A stretch of DNA of 64,000 nt from Campylorhamphus procurvoides (GCA_013396655.1 WBMV01007712.1:248001-312000); one strand, 5' to 3'; counted from the stretch's first letter, positions 1 to 13,100 are shown. Notes: generated from the sequence alone by a model not told the origin. A program made the numbers and translations.

Positions 1-1877
1 CAGTTAGAAAAATCTTGTTTTATAAAAGGAGTGAATTTGATGTAGAATTGAAGAAGGATGAGAATAGAACATGAACATGCGAGTTCTTAAGTAGAACAAC
101 ATCTCTCAAGGCAACCAGATTGTATGAAAAAGTCTCATCCAGCATTGTTAGCACAGGAGTATGTTCTGGTGGGCAGAATGTATGAACAGTCATACTCGGG
201 TTCAGGCCTCCTGAAATACCTGAGTATGAGGCATGGAAAAAAATACTCTGAAAATAAAAGGGTTAAGTAAAACACTTTGGAAAGAAGTTGGACTAGAGCT
301 GACCAAAGTCAAAGGCCTGAGATGTTGAGGTTTTTTCTTTACGTTTTATTTCTCCATAGTTTAAGATACATGTTCTGACTCAACATGTGCTTCATGGTTT
401 CCCTTTCACCATGTGTTTCTTGGTTTCCCCGCTTTCTCCTATGAAACAAGTGGATATTACCCAGTGAACACCCCCTCTTTTGCACAACCACCCATCATAT
501 ATGCAGGCAGACTTTCATAAACTAAAATCCCTTCAGAACTGACTCAACATTTGAAATTCTGCCTGTTGGCACGTTCATGTGAAATCACTGGCACTTGGTA
601 CTTCTGACTTAGTGCATGGCATGAGAGCCACTGCTTACCTTCACACTTTGGAACTCCCAGTCCACTTTGTCTTACTGCAAGTAGAACTGGCTTTTCTCTC
701 TCTCACAGACCAGCACAGTCCTATTTGCTCTGAGCCCCTGTGAAACATGCTGCTTCACTTCATATACACTTCCTGAAATAAAGGCAGGCGAATCCTGATG
801 TGATGTTCTGATAGAGCATATGCAGCTCGTTTCAACCTACTTTCTAAATCAAAAAATGGCAGGATTATTTTTGGCTGCACAAAGGGAAAAGTATAGCAGA
901 TGGACTGGCTACAAGACAGCCAGTTAGGGAAGCAAAGACTGACAAAAAAAGAAAATGCATTGATGGATTTTTCTTTAAATCTGCAAGTAGAAAGGGAACT
1001 GGACAAGAGTGCCTCGCCAGAAGAGATGATAAGAGAGAAGTGGCTTTAAGCTGAGTGGAATAGTCAAGGTAAAAGGTTAATTATTCTCTCAGTGGAAGTT
1101 ATAGTGCTTGAATTAATGGGTGCAACTGCACCTCCTGCATAGAAACAGTTCCTGGATTCAGTAATTTTTGCTCCATGTGGACTGTGCTGAATTGACAGTT
1201 TATAGCATTGCTGCTCAGCTTCCCACCAGCCTCAGGCTTCCCAAAGTGGAAGGAAGTCATTTCTGCTAAGCCCATCTGCAGGGAATGGATGGTTTTATAG
1301 GATGGCTTTTTAGTTTACAAAAAGTCTGAATTAGACAAGCAACACATCTCAGCAACCACAAGGCACCACAGCCTGAGATACACTGAGTTCTCAGAGCAGG
1401 GCCAAGAGATGGGAGACTGGAAGAGGTTATATTCCCTACAATGAGACAGATTTAGGAGAGAAGATGTAGCTGCATATCTAATTCTCATAAGAATATGAAC
1501 TACTGGAAAGAGTGGAGAAATTGCCAGAATTCTACAACAAAAACCTTCATTAACCTTGAACTGCAAAAAAAATCCAACACAGTCACTGGAGTCAGCCAAA
1601 CTGCTGCTTTTGAGTAGACTGATAAGAAAAATGCTAACAATCTTGGAGGGAAATCTTTGTCCTAAGTGGCTGTGCATAAATGATGTGAAACTGTGTAATA
1701 AGACATTGCCAATTCTCCTTATTTTTATTATGAGCCTTGCAATATTTGATGTTTGTTCATAGCCCGGCTCCCAGAATCAAGAGATTAGGTGAAAGTCTCT
1801 GTTCCAATTAAGAAACAAAAGTTTTCTTCATGTTGTGGCCACTGAAAAAAAAAAATCTCCAAGGGTGCAAAAGAAAA

Positions 1878-1921
1878 AAACAAACCAACAACCAACCAAC
1901 CATAAAACACCAAAACCAACC
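1878..1921. repeat. AC-rich simple repeat, (CCAA)n-like
   Basis: Degenerate CAAC/CCAA units follow A-rich runs in the distal upstream intergenic region. Confidence 0.75.
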
Positions 1922-4900
1922 AGATAGAAAAACGTTCATATTGATATATGATTTAGATATATTAAATTACCTGATTAAAGTTGATTACATTATTTATGGA
2001 GACTAAATTTTTAATGTTCATTGTTTAGTAACACTAACGATGCTAAACCCAAGTGGAGGTTTCTTTATTAAATGACTCATGCTTTAATTAGCAACAAAAC
2101 AGCTTCAGAGAGGTCCAAGCTCAAGTCAGTTCATTCCTCTGTGACAGTATTTGTGAAGGAACAAAAAGCAGGTAGCGCTGATAGCTGATGTCACCTGTAT
2201 TACTGCAATTAAGCAGATAGAGCATGCATCCGTGGCTGCTTCCATATGACTGCCATTAGATCCAGAAGATAATGGCAATTATCTGGCATACATTCTGGCA
2301 TACAGAAAAGGAAATAATCTTGTTTGGAATACATACATCTGCCAGAGAGGAAGTTTCCCTTTCTGGTATGTGACATTAGATCTTTGGCAAGAGTGGATGC
2401 AGATACCTGATTCTAAAAGCAAGAACCCTCACCGAAGTTGATTCTCAGCTGTCAACAATACAAATCTTCCTGGCCACACTGGGCACCTGATCTTGCCATT
2501 GGAAAGGGCAGAAAGCTCTCATGAATCAATGCAGGCTACTTACTGTCTGCACCGGCCGCTTCTTCCAAGGTCTAAAGCACGCTGAATTTGCTGAACATTT
2601 ACTTTGCACGTAACCCTATTATGTGGCTTCTTAAAAACTGAGCTGGAACCTGGGTCTTCTGGGCCTGGAGCTCTCTTGACTTCTATTTTTGGCTTCTGAG
2701 ACTTTTTTTGACTCTAAGAAGCATTAGAAGTCTTGTACAAATTGGAAGTTAAATCTTTAGGAGATGTAGCTTTTTCCTGCCTCATTCTTTTGGGCAATAA
2801 TGGACCTGTTTTCTAGGTTACCATTTAGTATGAGTGATTTTTATCCAACTCATCAGCTACTAAAACCTTCCTCAATATTCCTCGCTGCACAAAACAGCAG
2901 ACTTACCAGTTGAGTGTTTCTCCTACAGCATGTTCAACAATGAAACAAGCCTGACACTTTTAGATGGCATCACTGGGTGAATATTTATCACCCTGCTGCT
3001 GTAGCATGCTGGACAAAGCACAACATATTACTTTTCTTTCATGATAATCATGACATGGCTTATTCAAACATGCTGCTCAGTTTTATGCTAGGTGACATTC
3101 TGATATTTTTCTTTACACTTCAGAGTTGTAGTGCTGTATTATCTCATTAAATAAAAGATTAAATCAACACTGTGTGAACCAGGTTCATATGATAAATTAA
3201 AAAAAAATCTTGTAATTATATGACCATTTTTTCATGAATTATATACTTTAGTCCAGTGTCACAGTTAAGAACTTCCAGGGTCTCAACATTCTTGACCTTT
3301 GTCTAGTTTTTGGTAAGGTTCCCTGTTGTTTAAGGGGTTTGCACAGCTTTTGAAGTGTGAGAGAGTTAGTCTGAACAAACCATAGCCTTAGAAAACCAGT
3401 TTTTTGCACCCTAAAATTCCAGAAAGTGTTTTCTAATCTTATTATAACTACTAACTGCTTTTGTTAATTCCAGACTAAACTCACACTAACTTGCCCTTGA
3501 ATTTTCATTAAATGGGTGCCACCATCATTGTGGAAAAGAACCTATTCAGAAAAATCATGTATTTTATTTGTTAGCATATTTGGGTTCAATTTGTGCTGGA
3601 ATTAGCTATGATTTGCAAATAATAGTCAGGTTAAAATCCATCCGTTTTCCTTACCTCGGAATAGTAGAATGGCAAAAGGTAATTAATTTTTCTTCATAAT
3701 TGCTTCTGTGGAAAGAAAAAACCTTTGAAAAGACAGCTAAGCCAAGTTTCTTGAACACTATAAGAAAATACTTGGATCACACACAGAAAAACCTTGAAAT
3801 GTCCAGTGCAATAAAACTTGGGACTGCATTTCATGGTGCCCATAAAAGCTCCTCCAAAGCCTCCTAAAAAATGTCTCAGAACAATTCATAAAATGTTTGA
3901 TTCAAATTACAAGAACTTCTCTGTGATTTAAGGGACAGTAGAAATAAGGTCACTGTCAGCCCTGATTTGTTTTCAGGACGTTTACTACTTTACTCCTTAT
4001 GGGTAGTTGAATAATGAATTAAAACATATTAAAACACACTGAGGCAAGCTTTCCAAAGCACAGTCTGTACACCAGGAATGTGTTTTCTCATGGCAGCAGA
4101 ATACGGTGAAGTGCCTGGTGTCACCAGATGGTGCTCTTCCACTATTTGTCAAACTATTTGCCTGAGCATAAGCAAGATTTGATTCTTAAAAAGATATGTG
4201 GTTCTAATGGCAGTTTTGCATTATGCCAGAATCCACTGCTTAGAAGTGGTCTGAAGATGGAAGGAGTTGTAGCAAATGGTAGCAAAGTTTGCTTTTCATT
4301 TAGGATTAAGTTGCAGTCAGGTTAAAATTCCTAAACATTGCTTGGTGGGACTGTTTCATTTTAGAAGGCACACACGTATAAATTACTCAAGTTAAACTTG
4401 ATGTCTACCCAAACAGCTATTTTTTTTTTCTGCAGGCTATTTTCCTTTTTGCTTAGCTCTGTTCAAGGCTACACTTCCAGTGGTCACTTTTTATCTCTAC
4501 CTTTCTGACTCTTCTACCTCTACACCACTGATATTTTCTCTTGCTCCTCTTACCACTTCTCTGCCTTTTCAATTCTCTTTCACGGAAATGGATATGAAAG
4601 AAGAAAAGCCAAAGAAACTCCTCCACCTTAGATCATCATTCTCCTGGGAGTGAGGTGTACCTGTTAGAAGTCTGTTACTGTGTCAGATTATCCCACTCCA
4701 TTGGGAAATTAACCTCGGAAAGTCTTACAACTATTTTAAGTGATGTGCCATATTATTATGACGTATAGAAGGTAAAGTCTAAATCCATATATTTTGCCTA
4801 AAAATGCCACAGTGAGAATATACATCTCTCTTCTCCTTTGTAAGGATTTTTAAGCCAGTAATCCAACAACCTACAGTCTTTTGTTCTTTGAACATCAAAT

Positions 4901-5495
4901 AAATCTTACAAGTGATTCATTTGGAGGAGTTTTACTTTTTAAAAGTATATTGTAAGTTCCTGGGCTTTTTTGTTTTCCAAGAATTCAAATAAGATTTGCT
5001 CATAAATGAATATAAAAATGAAGCAAAACAATTCTTTACTGTACAAGCATCACAGACACAGCTGTGATCTGAAATCAAGGACCATGTGATGCACTTACAG
5101 CGCAAGGTTTCTCATTTTCTTTGTACCTTCTCAAGTAGAGGCTCAATGACTCAGACTTAATTAGTTGTTCCATGAATGATATGTGAGTCAGAAAGACCCC
5201 CTTAATTCTCCCATAGATTAATTTCTTTTGCATGTAACAGCTACAGATGACCTGAGACTTTCAGAAGAGAAAATGTGCAAAGGCACTGTCCTTCACTATA
5301 GTTAACTACTCTGTGACAGGGTGTGCTGTGCCTGTCCTTGCGAATTTTGAAATGTGTATCCACGTATCCAGAAAATCCTTGGTAGCCTGATTTTTCACAG
5401 TAAGACTCCCTGAAGCCTCTCAAAAGTTTCTCAAAAACTGAAGTAGCCAGAATGATTAGTTATTTGAATAGTACAACCAAAGTATTTGATAAAAA

Positions 5496-5545
5496 ATGAT
5501 ATGATATGATATGATATGATATGATATGATATGATATGATATGAT
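5496..5545. repeat. Pentanucleotide microsatellite (ATGAT)10
   Basis: Ten uninterrupted ATGAT units, about 50 bp, in intergenic sequence upstream of CCDC93. Confidence 0.97.
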
Positions 5546-8500
5546 CAAAATCATGACACAGGAAAAAGAGAAGTCTGGTAAAAATTTTAGTATTCATCAG
5601 ATACTGAGTTATAATATTCTGTTATTCTCCAGATAGACTGATACAAGAGACCTTGAACAGATGAAATTGTAGAGAGGACCAGACACCAATTTTGTCAAAA
5701 TCTCTTATGGAGATCATGAGCAAGCTGTGCTTTTTTTCTTACCAGAACCTCCATATTTGCACTATTGGTCTACCTTTTGCTCTACAGATTCCACAAGCCA
5801 TAAGGTCTTTCCTCTGCCTCCAGCTTAAAAAAAGGAACTATTGTGTGGCCATTTGCTAACTCTATCACCAAGAAGATGACCATGAACAGGAGCTTCTTCT
5901 GTTTTCACGTTCCATTACTCCCTCATGTTTTGCCAATGTTTGCCTTGGATTTGGTTGGGATGAACTAACTGGTGAGCGAGCGAAAAATGTTTGTGTTCAT
6001 ATTGCCAATCTTAATAAAACAATATTAAAAATGACACAAACATAATTTTCAAGGAAAAAATGTCTTCTTGTCTGCCTGTGTGTTTTATACTGTTAAATGC
6101 TGAAAATAGAAATTGTTCAGAGGAGAGAGTGAATAGGATTTTGGCTGGACTGGACCTTATAATTGTCATCCATGGATAGGACAGTGGCCATGTTTAAAAC
6201 ATCACTATTTACTGTTATATGTGATTGCTGAAAAGGCACAATACCTTGCAGAGCATATCAGCCCATTTGATGGGATGCAATGGTCTGCTGCAGCCTCTGA
6301 CAGTGGCTACTGTAACAGGTCTGTGACTTTTTCATTTCACAGTACACAGTCTCACCTCCACTGATGATAATTGGGAATTTGCAGTTGCCTACTGAATGGT
6401 TCCCTATGTTTACTACATCTCAGGAAATAGATGATGGGGAGCTGAATTGTAAGGAGATGGGATACAACCAAGACAACAAATAAAAAGAAATGTAAATGCA
6501 TGCAGAAGAAGATACTGCTGCTGTGCCTGTCGGTATTGCTAATTCCAGAAATCTGGATGAAAACCTTCACAGCAGGAATAATTTCAGTAGGGATCAGAAT
6601 GGAAGGGATCTCTGTGCTGGAGGTGCCAGGCAACACAATGTGTTGAAAACAGAACTCATCCAAGATATGAGCCAGAGAACACAAAGCAGAATTTGATACT
6701 GACTTTGGAAGGCTTGTGTGTAGTTCCCTACAGTTGGTTTCAGCTTCTCCTGTAACTAGGAATACAACTGGAGAGATGCAGTAATGGCAGTATGGAGATC
6801 CATAGTCCAATGCAGTCACTGGGATCCTTTCCATTTACTCTGAGATTGTCGATGACACTGTATTTTATGGAATATATAAAAGAGTGTTGTACCCTACCAA
6901 GAAGAAGCTGTACAAAGTACCAGTGCACAGGAAGTTATACTTACATTATCTGTGTTTTATCTATCACACAGAATTTATGGAAATAAATCTCTTTTAGGCC
7001 TTCTCAGCATAATGAATGTTGGAAAGTTAGTTACTTTATTTATCTGTGTCTGCCCTACAAAGTGAGGAGCCCTTGCTGTAGTTGTTACAACTCCATCTCG
7101 GGTTTTATTCTTATTACAAGAAGAAACAAGTATGTGCTAAAAGATACAGTGAAACATATTGCTACACATTTTCAGTGGTAATGGAGTCTGGTGTTGTCAC
7201 AAGTCCTGGCTGAACAGCAGGGCTATCTAAAAAAAAAAAAAAAGAGGAAGCTCTTCAGCTCAGCTTCATGGGATTCAGAATAATGAAATCAAAAAATCAA
7301 GACAGAATTGTTCAAAGCAGCTGCACCAAGAGCCAGAGCTCACTTACCTTCACAGGATCAAAATAAAGCAGGGAAAGGGAAAACGAAGATTAGAGTTGAA
7401 TATGTTAGAGATTTTCAAGCACAAAATCTAAAGATCTGAATGAAGGGAGGTTTTTCTCTTTGAGATGGTACCCCCTTTGGGACTCTTTTTAACCCTAATT
7501 GGTGCTTAGAAGATTGATTATCCAGATGTCATAGGGGACAAGGTCTCTCTCTGGGTAACTGGGTGAATTTGCATCACAGCTACGTATTGGGAAGCAGTGC
7601 CTTTGCAGAGTATTTTATTGAGGTTCAAGTGATCAAAGATGAGTTGTAATGACAACAGAGATACATTTTTGTGCCTTTCCTTTTCCTTTCCCAATTAAAT
7701 ACTAGGTGAAGAAAAATTCCAGCCTTTACTGTAAAGAAGAAAAATGTTTCCTGTCCTTGTGGTCTCATAGACATGGAGCAAATTATAAGAACCTATTACA
7801 TTTCTGTAAGTACATCATTTCAAGCCAGCTTTGTGATTTTGGGTTCCAGCTGCATGAGTTTTAAAGTTCATAGGAGTTAATTAACCCTGTCTCCATTCTT
7901 TGCTTTATTACGCACTAAAAAGCCAGAGAACCGGTTCTGTTTCCAAGGGTAGATTTGTTCCCTCCCTTGTCTGATTACTCAGTTACCACTCAAGCATCTA
8001 GTTCATACTACCCTTGGATTTTTATTTATCCTTTTTCTTTAATGTGTTTCTTTAAAAAGGAATGTTATGGCCATATCATGGCTCAGGAAGCTTTTATCCT
8101 AGTTGATGTTTCTTTTCAGCAGTTACCTTACAACCTACACTGGCTGCTGCACCTGAAGGTCACCTACATCCATTTCTAACACTCCCCTGTTTCGGCCAGT
8201 CTTGTCCCTGCCTTTTGTTTGTTTCAGTCTTCCTGCCCATGGCAATCAAATTAGAGACATACAGTTCTCTGTGAGGAGAAAGCAGATGAAAAGCAGAATG
8301 CCCATATTGCCCTGGTGGCCACACTAACCTCTGGGGCTGAATAACAGTTTTCTGCAGCTCTAATTAAGATGTGGCCTGTGGTTACACCAGGACATGGGCT
8401 GATCTGGTCTGCCATATTTTTGCTTTTATCATTATTATTCTTGTTTTGATTGTTCTGTGAGGGCAGCAGTTGGTATGGACTGGCTCACATGCACTCTCTT

Positions 8501-8582
8501 GCCCTCCATGGAATGGGAACACCACTCTTGCATGGCTTCTCCTGTTTCTTCACCTCCCTGAGATGCTTCTAACTACAGCCTA

Positions 8583-9092
8583 GTGCAGCGTTTATTTTTT
8601 GCAATGCTCTATGTATGGCAAAGAGCCTGGAAACAGAACACCTGTGGAAGACTTGAAAAAAGACCGCTGTTGAGTATTTTCAAAGCCATTGCCAACCAGA
8701 ATGCTGCCCTGCCTCCACACAATGCCATGGTTTGCTACCAAGCAGTTACCGCCCATCAAATCCTCCTGCACTGGTGTGATTTTATCCATGAGTCGGAAGT
8801 GTGCTGGCAACCAGCCCATGCCAGGGCACAGCATCCAGCCCCCGGCACATACTCATCACGCCACAGGTTCTGCCCAGTGCTGCCAAACCTGGCAAGGGAC
8901 ACAACCTGGTTCCACCACATCCACGTGGAGCCTTCCCAGTGCTGCCAAACCTGGCATAGGACACAACCAGGTTCCAGCACATCCATGTGCCCGCCTTCCC
9001 TCCAGGCTGCGCTCAGACAGCCCCATGAGGTGCCCACTGCCAGGAGGCAGAGGCAGCACCACGTTGTGCAGGCACCAGTGCTCTTTGGTGTG
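8583..9092. other. GC-richer segment 5' of the CR1 copy
   Basis: Composition shifts toward G+C and it includes the 62-bp duplication. Long open frames exist on both strands at once, which indicates few stop codons from base composition rather than coding. It could be an older transposon fragment joined to the CR1, but I cannot name a family. Confidence 0.45.
8873..8996. repeat. Two-copy tandem repeat, unit about 62 bp
   Basis: The block starting CCCAGTGCTGCCAAACCTGG at 8873 recurs at 8935 with a few substitutions, and both copies share the ACACAAC and CACATCCA portions. It lies in a GC-richer segment just 5' of the CR1 copy. The open frames seen across it on both strands are compositional and show no protein family. 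Confidence 0.8.
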
Positions 9093-9513
9093 GGACTGGA
9101 GCACGATTCCTGTGAGGAGAGGCCGAGGGAGCTGGGGGTGTTTGGCCTGGGGAAAAGGAGCCTCGGGGGTGACTTTATCCCTCTCTGCAACTCCCTGACA
9201 GGAGGGGGGAACCAGGAATGGGTCAGGCTCTGCACCCCGACAAGAAGACAGGACAAGAGGGCACAGACTTAAGCTGCACGAGAGCAGGTTTAGGTTGGAC
9301 ATTAGGAAGACTTTCCCCACAAGAAAGGGTGATTAGACATTGGAATGGGCTGTCCGAGTAGGCGGTGGAGTCACTGTCTCTGGTGGTGTTTAAGGCAAGA
9401 CTGGACATGGCACCCAGTTGACACGGTGGTGTTTGGCCATAGGTTGGACTCGACGACCTCAGTGGTCTTTTCCATTCCAATCTGATTCTGTGATTCAGTG
9501 ATTCTGTGATCTG
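9093..9513 (+). mobile_element. CR1-type LINE, 3' fragment
   Basis: The segment has the typical CR1 3' end: GAGGAGAGGCCGAGGGAGCT near the start, then TTTAGGTTGGACATTAGGAA, then a GGTTGGACTCGACGACCTCA motif close to the end. It finishes in repeated ATTCTGTG-like octamers at about 9484-9510, the usual CR1 tail. The reverse transcriptase part is absent, so this is a 5'-truncated, dead copy. It lies immediately upstream of the CCDC93 CpG island. Confidence 0.9.
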
Positions 9514-9539
9514 TGTGCAGGGCAATAAAAACAGCGCTT

Positions 9540-10140
9540 CCTCTGTCAGGTCACCAAAGGGAACACGGCTGGCGACGGGGAGCGCCAGCGCCCTGAGGGG
9601 CAGGAGCCGCCGTGAGGCACCTCGCCGTCACACAGCACTCCGCAACTCGTCCTCCATGCCGGGGGGAGCCCTCAGGTCTCCAGAGAAAGGAAACAAATGA
9701 AGGAAAAGCAGCGAAGGGTGAGACGAGCCGGCGCTGCAGCCGTGAGGGGGGAGCCGCACGGGGGCACCCGGGGGCGCCCCCAGGGGCGGGCGGGGCGCGG
9801 CCGGCCAGCCAGTCACATGAGCCACCGCCCGCCTTCCCCGCACCCCCGCGGCCGCGAATGGCACGGCCCGGATGCTCTCGCACGCAGAGCGGGTGCGGGC
9901 GAACCATTGCGCGGGGGCGGGGGGACCCGGCAGCCGCCGGCCGGGAACACCCAGCCGTTCCCGTTCGGCGGGCGGACGTGACAGCGGCGCAGCGCGATGG
10001 GGGTCCCGCGGGGGCCGGAGCGCCAGGCCCCGCAGGAGGTACCGACCCGGCACCGGCAGGGCTCCGTCCCCGGCCCGGCCCGGCTCGGCCTGTGCCGGTC
10101 ANGGTGGGGAGGGTTTGCAGGTGGGTCCCTCAGCCCCTGT
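9540..10140. promoter_or_regulatory. CCDC93: CpG island / CCDC93 promoter and first exon
   Basis: GC content and CpG density rise abruptly here against an AT-rich background. The island includes GC-box (Sp1-type) sequences around 9783-9797 and 9824-9832, several G-runs and the start codon at 9997. I see no TATA box, which suits a housekeeping promoter with dispersed starts. The exact transcription start cannot be read. Two ATGs at 9858 and 9872 lie upstream and out of frame with the CCDC93 start. Confidence 0.88.
9997..10038 (+). CDS. CCDC93: CCDC93 exon 1 (coding part), residues 1-14
   Basis: The start ATG has G at -3 and G at +4, a good Kozak context, and opens [14 protein letters not shown], which matches the family's short N-terminus. 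The donor is GTACCG, weaker than consensus. The exon ends in phase 0 and joins exon 2 at VETRED. It lies inside the CpG island. Confidence 0.88.
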
Positions 10141-13100
10141 GCCCGCTCTCCGGCCTAGGGCCCTGTGCTTTCAGTGACCCCTGTGTGCCCCTAGAGCTGT
10201 GGGGTTCCACACTGTGAGGTGGGGACAAAACCCTGGGATGGGGAGGCAGTGCTGGAGAGGAGCACTGGGGCTGTCCGAGTGCATGTCACACTCCACTGTG
10301 TCACTGCTCTGCTTTGAAATTGCATTTCTCCCCAGAAAAAGCGGAATTCCATGTGGATTTCTCCTCCTGTTTTTGTAAAAGGATTATAGAAGCGTGTCCT
10401 GGCTTCGGCTGGGGTAGAGGTTAAATTGAGGTGTGTTGATTTTATGAACCCTGAAATTGAAAGAAATGTGCGAAATGGAGAATATATTAAGTGGCTTATT
10501 GCAATGGGACAATCTATCTAGCTGGAGGCAAGCAGTGGACCAGGAGTTTCAACTGCAGACCCAGATTAAAGTATTTAACTGGGTGAAAAAATGTGATGTT
10601 AAAGCCATGTAGAAATGTCTTACCTTTTTCTTTAATCTCTTTCATATTAACAGCCAAGTTACTTATGGAAGTCAGGGTTTTCCCTGACCTGTAGTCTGTG
10701 CTAACGTTGAGTTTGGGAAATGTGCATTCTTCAAATGAATGAGAAACGCTGAATTTGTGTTGTGTTGTTTGTTTTTCAGGTTGAAACGAGAGAAGATGAG
10801 GAACAAAACATCAAGTTAACTGAAATTTTGGAATTGTTGGTGGCTGCTGGGTATTTTCGAGCAAGAATCAAGGGGTTATCACCCTTTGACAAGGTGAGAC
10901 CAGTGCGATATCTTTAAACCCCTTTTTTGAGTATATGAGGCTTAGGTTTTTTGCTAGTTTGTTTAGCGGTTCTAGATGACTTTATAAAAGACACTTGCAA
11001 CCGGTGAGGCTTTCCTGTGTAAATAATTCTGCAAATGACCTAGTTTCAGGCAGACAGGATGTCCTCAGCCTTGAAAGACCATTTAGTGTAGCAAGGCCCA
11101 TTTTAAAGGAGACAAGTGGATGCAATGCAATTGCTGTCTGCTTTTTTGTGGGTGTTATAGCCTGTGGTAGAATCATATCCAGGGAATCTTCCCCCTCTCT
11201 CTCAGCTGCAGTTAGAGTAATGAGAAAGATTCGATACTTGGAGATAGCTTGGTAATTTTAAAAACAGGTATTCATTAATGAGAAAGGAGGAAGTATTTGT
11301 GTAAGAATGGAACAGTTAGCCTAGTGAGATTATTTTGGGGCTGTTTTTACATATCTTTCGAATGTCACATGTATAACCTTTTCATTGTCCCAGAGAGGAA
11401 GTATGTTATACTGACAGTGAGCAAAGTTCAGGTTGAAAAAAGATTTCTGAATTGTTTTAGTGCTGACTCTGTGAGAAATTTCTGAACCAAGGGTTGAAAA
11501 GGCAGAACTACAGCAGCCTTGAAATGGACTCTTCTGTTTTCTGCTCTTTCTTTGATCATAGCACAGCCTCACTTTCCAATGCAATTTTGGTTTCTCCGAA
11601 CTCCTTGGTGTTACTGACCATAGCTGCTCAGGAGTCTGTGCATACAGGCACAGAGTAATTTCAAGGAGACTGCCTTAGGATGTAGCATTGTTGCATTTGT
11701 GCATAGAAATTAGTTTCATACTTGCCTAAATAAATTTGCAAAGTTGCCATTTTATGACAACGCCCAATCTCACAACCATGAGCATTGCCATTGAGAATGA
11801 TCAAGGTGCTAGTGCAGAAGGGATACTGTAGGTAACTGTTTCAGGGGGGAATGTGGGAGGGTTAATGTGATAGAAACCTTGTGCAAAACAAGGTTCCCAA
11901 TTTGCTGCATGATGTTGGTGAGTTACTCCACATTTTAATCCTTTTCTTTGTTCTTTACCTTTGCATACATTTAGGTTATCTTGTGTATGTTTATGCAAGA
12001 TTGTCTTTAAATATTTATGTAAAGTTGATGAAATGGCTCAGGAGTGTAAATATGCCTAAGTATATGTTGGATTAGGGCCTGAAATAGAGATTTCTGCAGA
12101 GCTGGGGATTTCCATTGCTGATATTGTGTCTAGCACTTGGTGTTGCAAGTGTCAGCAAGCAAGGACTAATATTAGCAAAGGCATATATATAAAGGTAAAT
12201 ATATGAATACAGAAATGATTATCCTTGATAAAATTTTGATATGGTCACTTTTTAGAGACCATGACACTTAACATGCTGTTGTGTTTTATCGTTGGGGTTT
12301 TTTTGTTGCTTTTTTTTTTTTTAAATCTCAGAGCTCTTTCAAAACTAAAATATGAAGCTAAGAGAGAAATTTAGAATGAGAGAAATTTAGAAAATAACTG
12401 CTGGTTATTTTCTTGTGTATGTGTATTGTATGTAGAAGTTGATATAGTTATGCTATCCATTTCAGTCTGCCTGTGAGAATCCTAAGATGTTTTTGGTTTT
12501 ACCTCTTCACTTTGAAATGGAACTAACCATGTTGTTGCTCCTTTGATAGGTGGTAGGTGGCATGACGTGGTGTATCACTACTTGCAGCTTTGATATCGAT
12601 GTTGATTTATTGTTTCAGGAAAACTCTACTATTGGTCAAAAAATGTAAGTTGATTAAACGGCAAGTGGGGTATTTTTGTTCTTAGGAAAGAGGTAGCGGG
12701 AAGGGAGGGGGAAGTTACCTGCTATTTGCCTGTTTCTAGGAAAGATTTTTAGTTGAAGTTTCTTGCTTTTTAAAACTGCCTGTTTGCAAAACATTACACA
12801 AGTTTCTGGGTTTCTCAGATTGTAGTTCCGCAAACTGTAAAACCAGAAAGAGGCTTATTTCAAAAGAGGCAGTGCAGTTCCCACTGGGCTGCCATGGTCT
12901 TACATCCCTACTAAGCAGTAGAGCATTTATGTGGCTCCACACTGAACTGGATTGGGAACTGATCCTGATTAAAACCTATTAAAAAAAAACAAAAAGGAAA
13001 AGGAAAATAGTTTTAACATTAATGAATTCCTGGATCCAGTTCTCTGCACAGCTGTGTGCTGGCACAAGGGGATGATGCAGAGGCCAAAACAAAGGGCAGA

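Larger units (their letters stand above)
1..8580. other. Upstream intergenic region, no recognisable gene
   Basis: It is AT-rich with stop codons in all frames. It holds the two simple repeats listed and scattered short open frames without family features. The longest is a 160-codon minus-strand frame at 6352-6834, treated in the findings. I see no RNA gene or promoter-like island. Confidence 0.6.

Noticed and set aside
8583..9320. Several long open frames (up to 229 codons) on both strands around the tandem repeat and CR1
   Set aside because: They overlap each other in opposite strands, cross the tandem duplication and CR1 sequence, and show no protein-family features; GC-rich composition explains the lack of stops.
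9551..10217. Long open frames on both strands across the CpG island
   Set aside because: Arg/Pro/Gly/Ala-rich translations are typical of stop-poor CpG islands. The only supported coding here is the 42-bp first coding exon of CCDC93.
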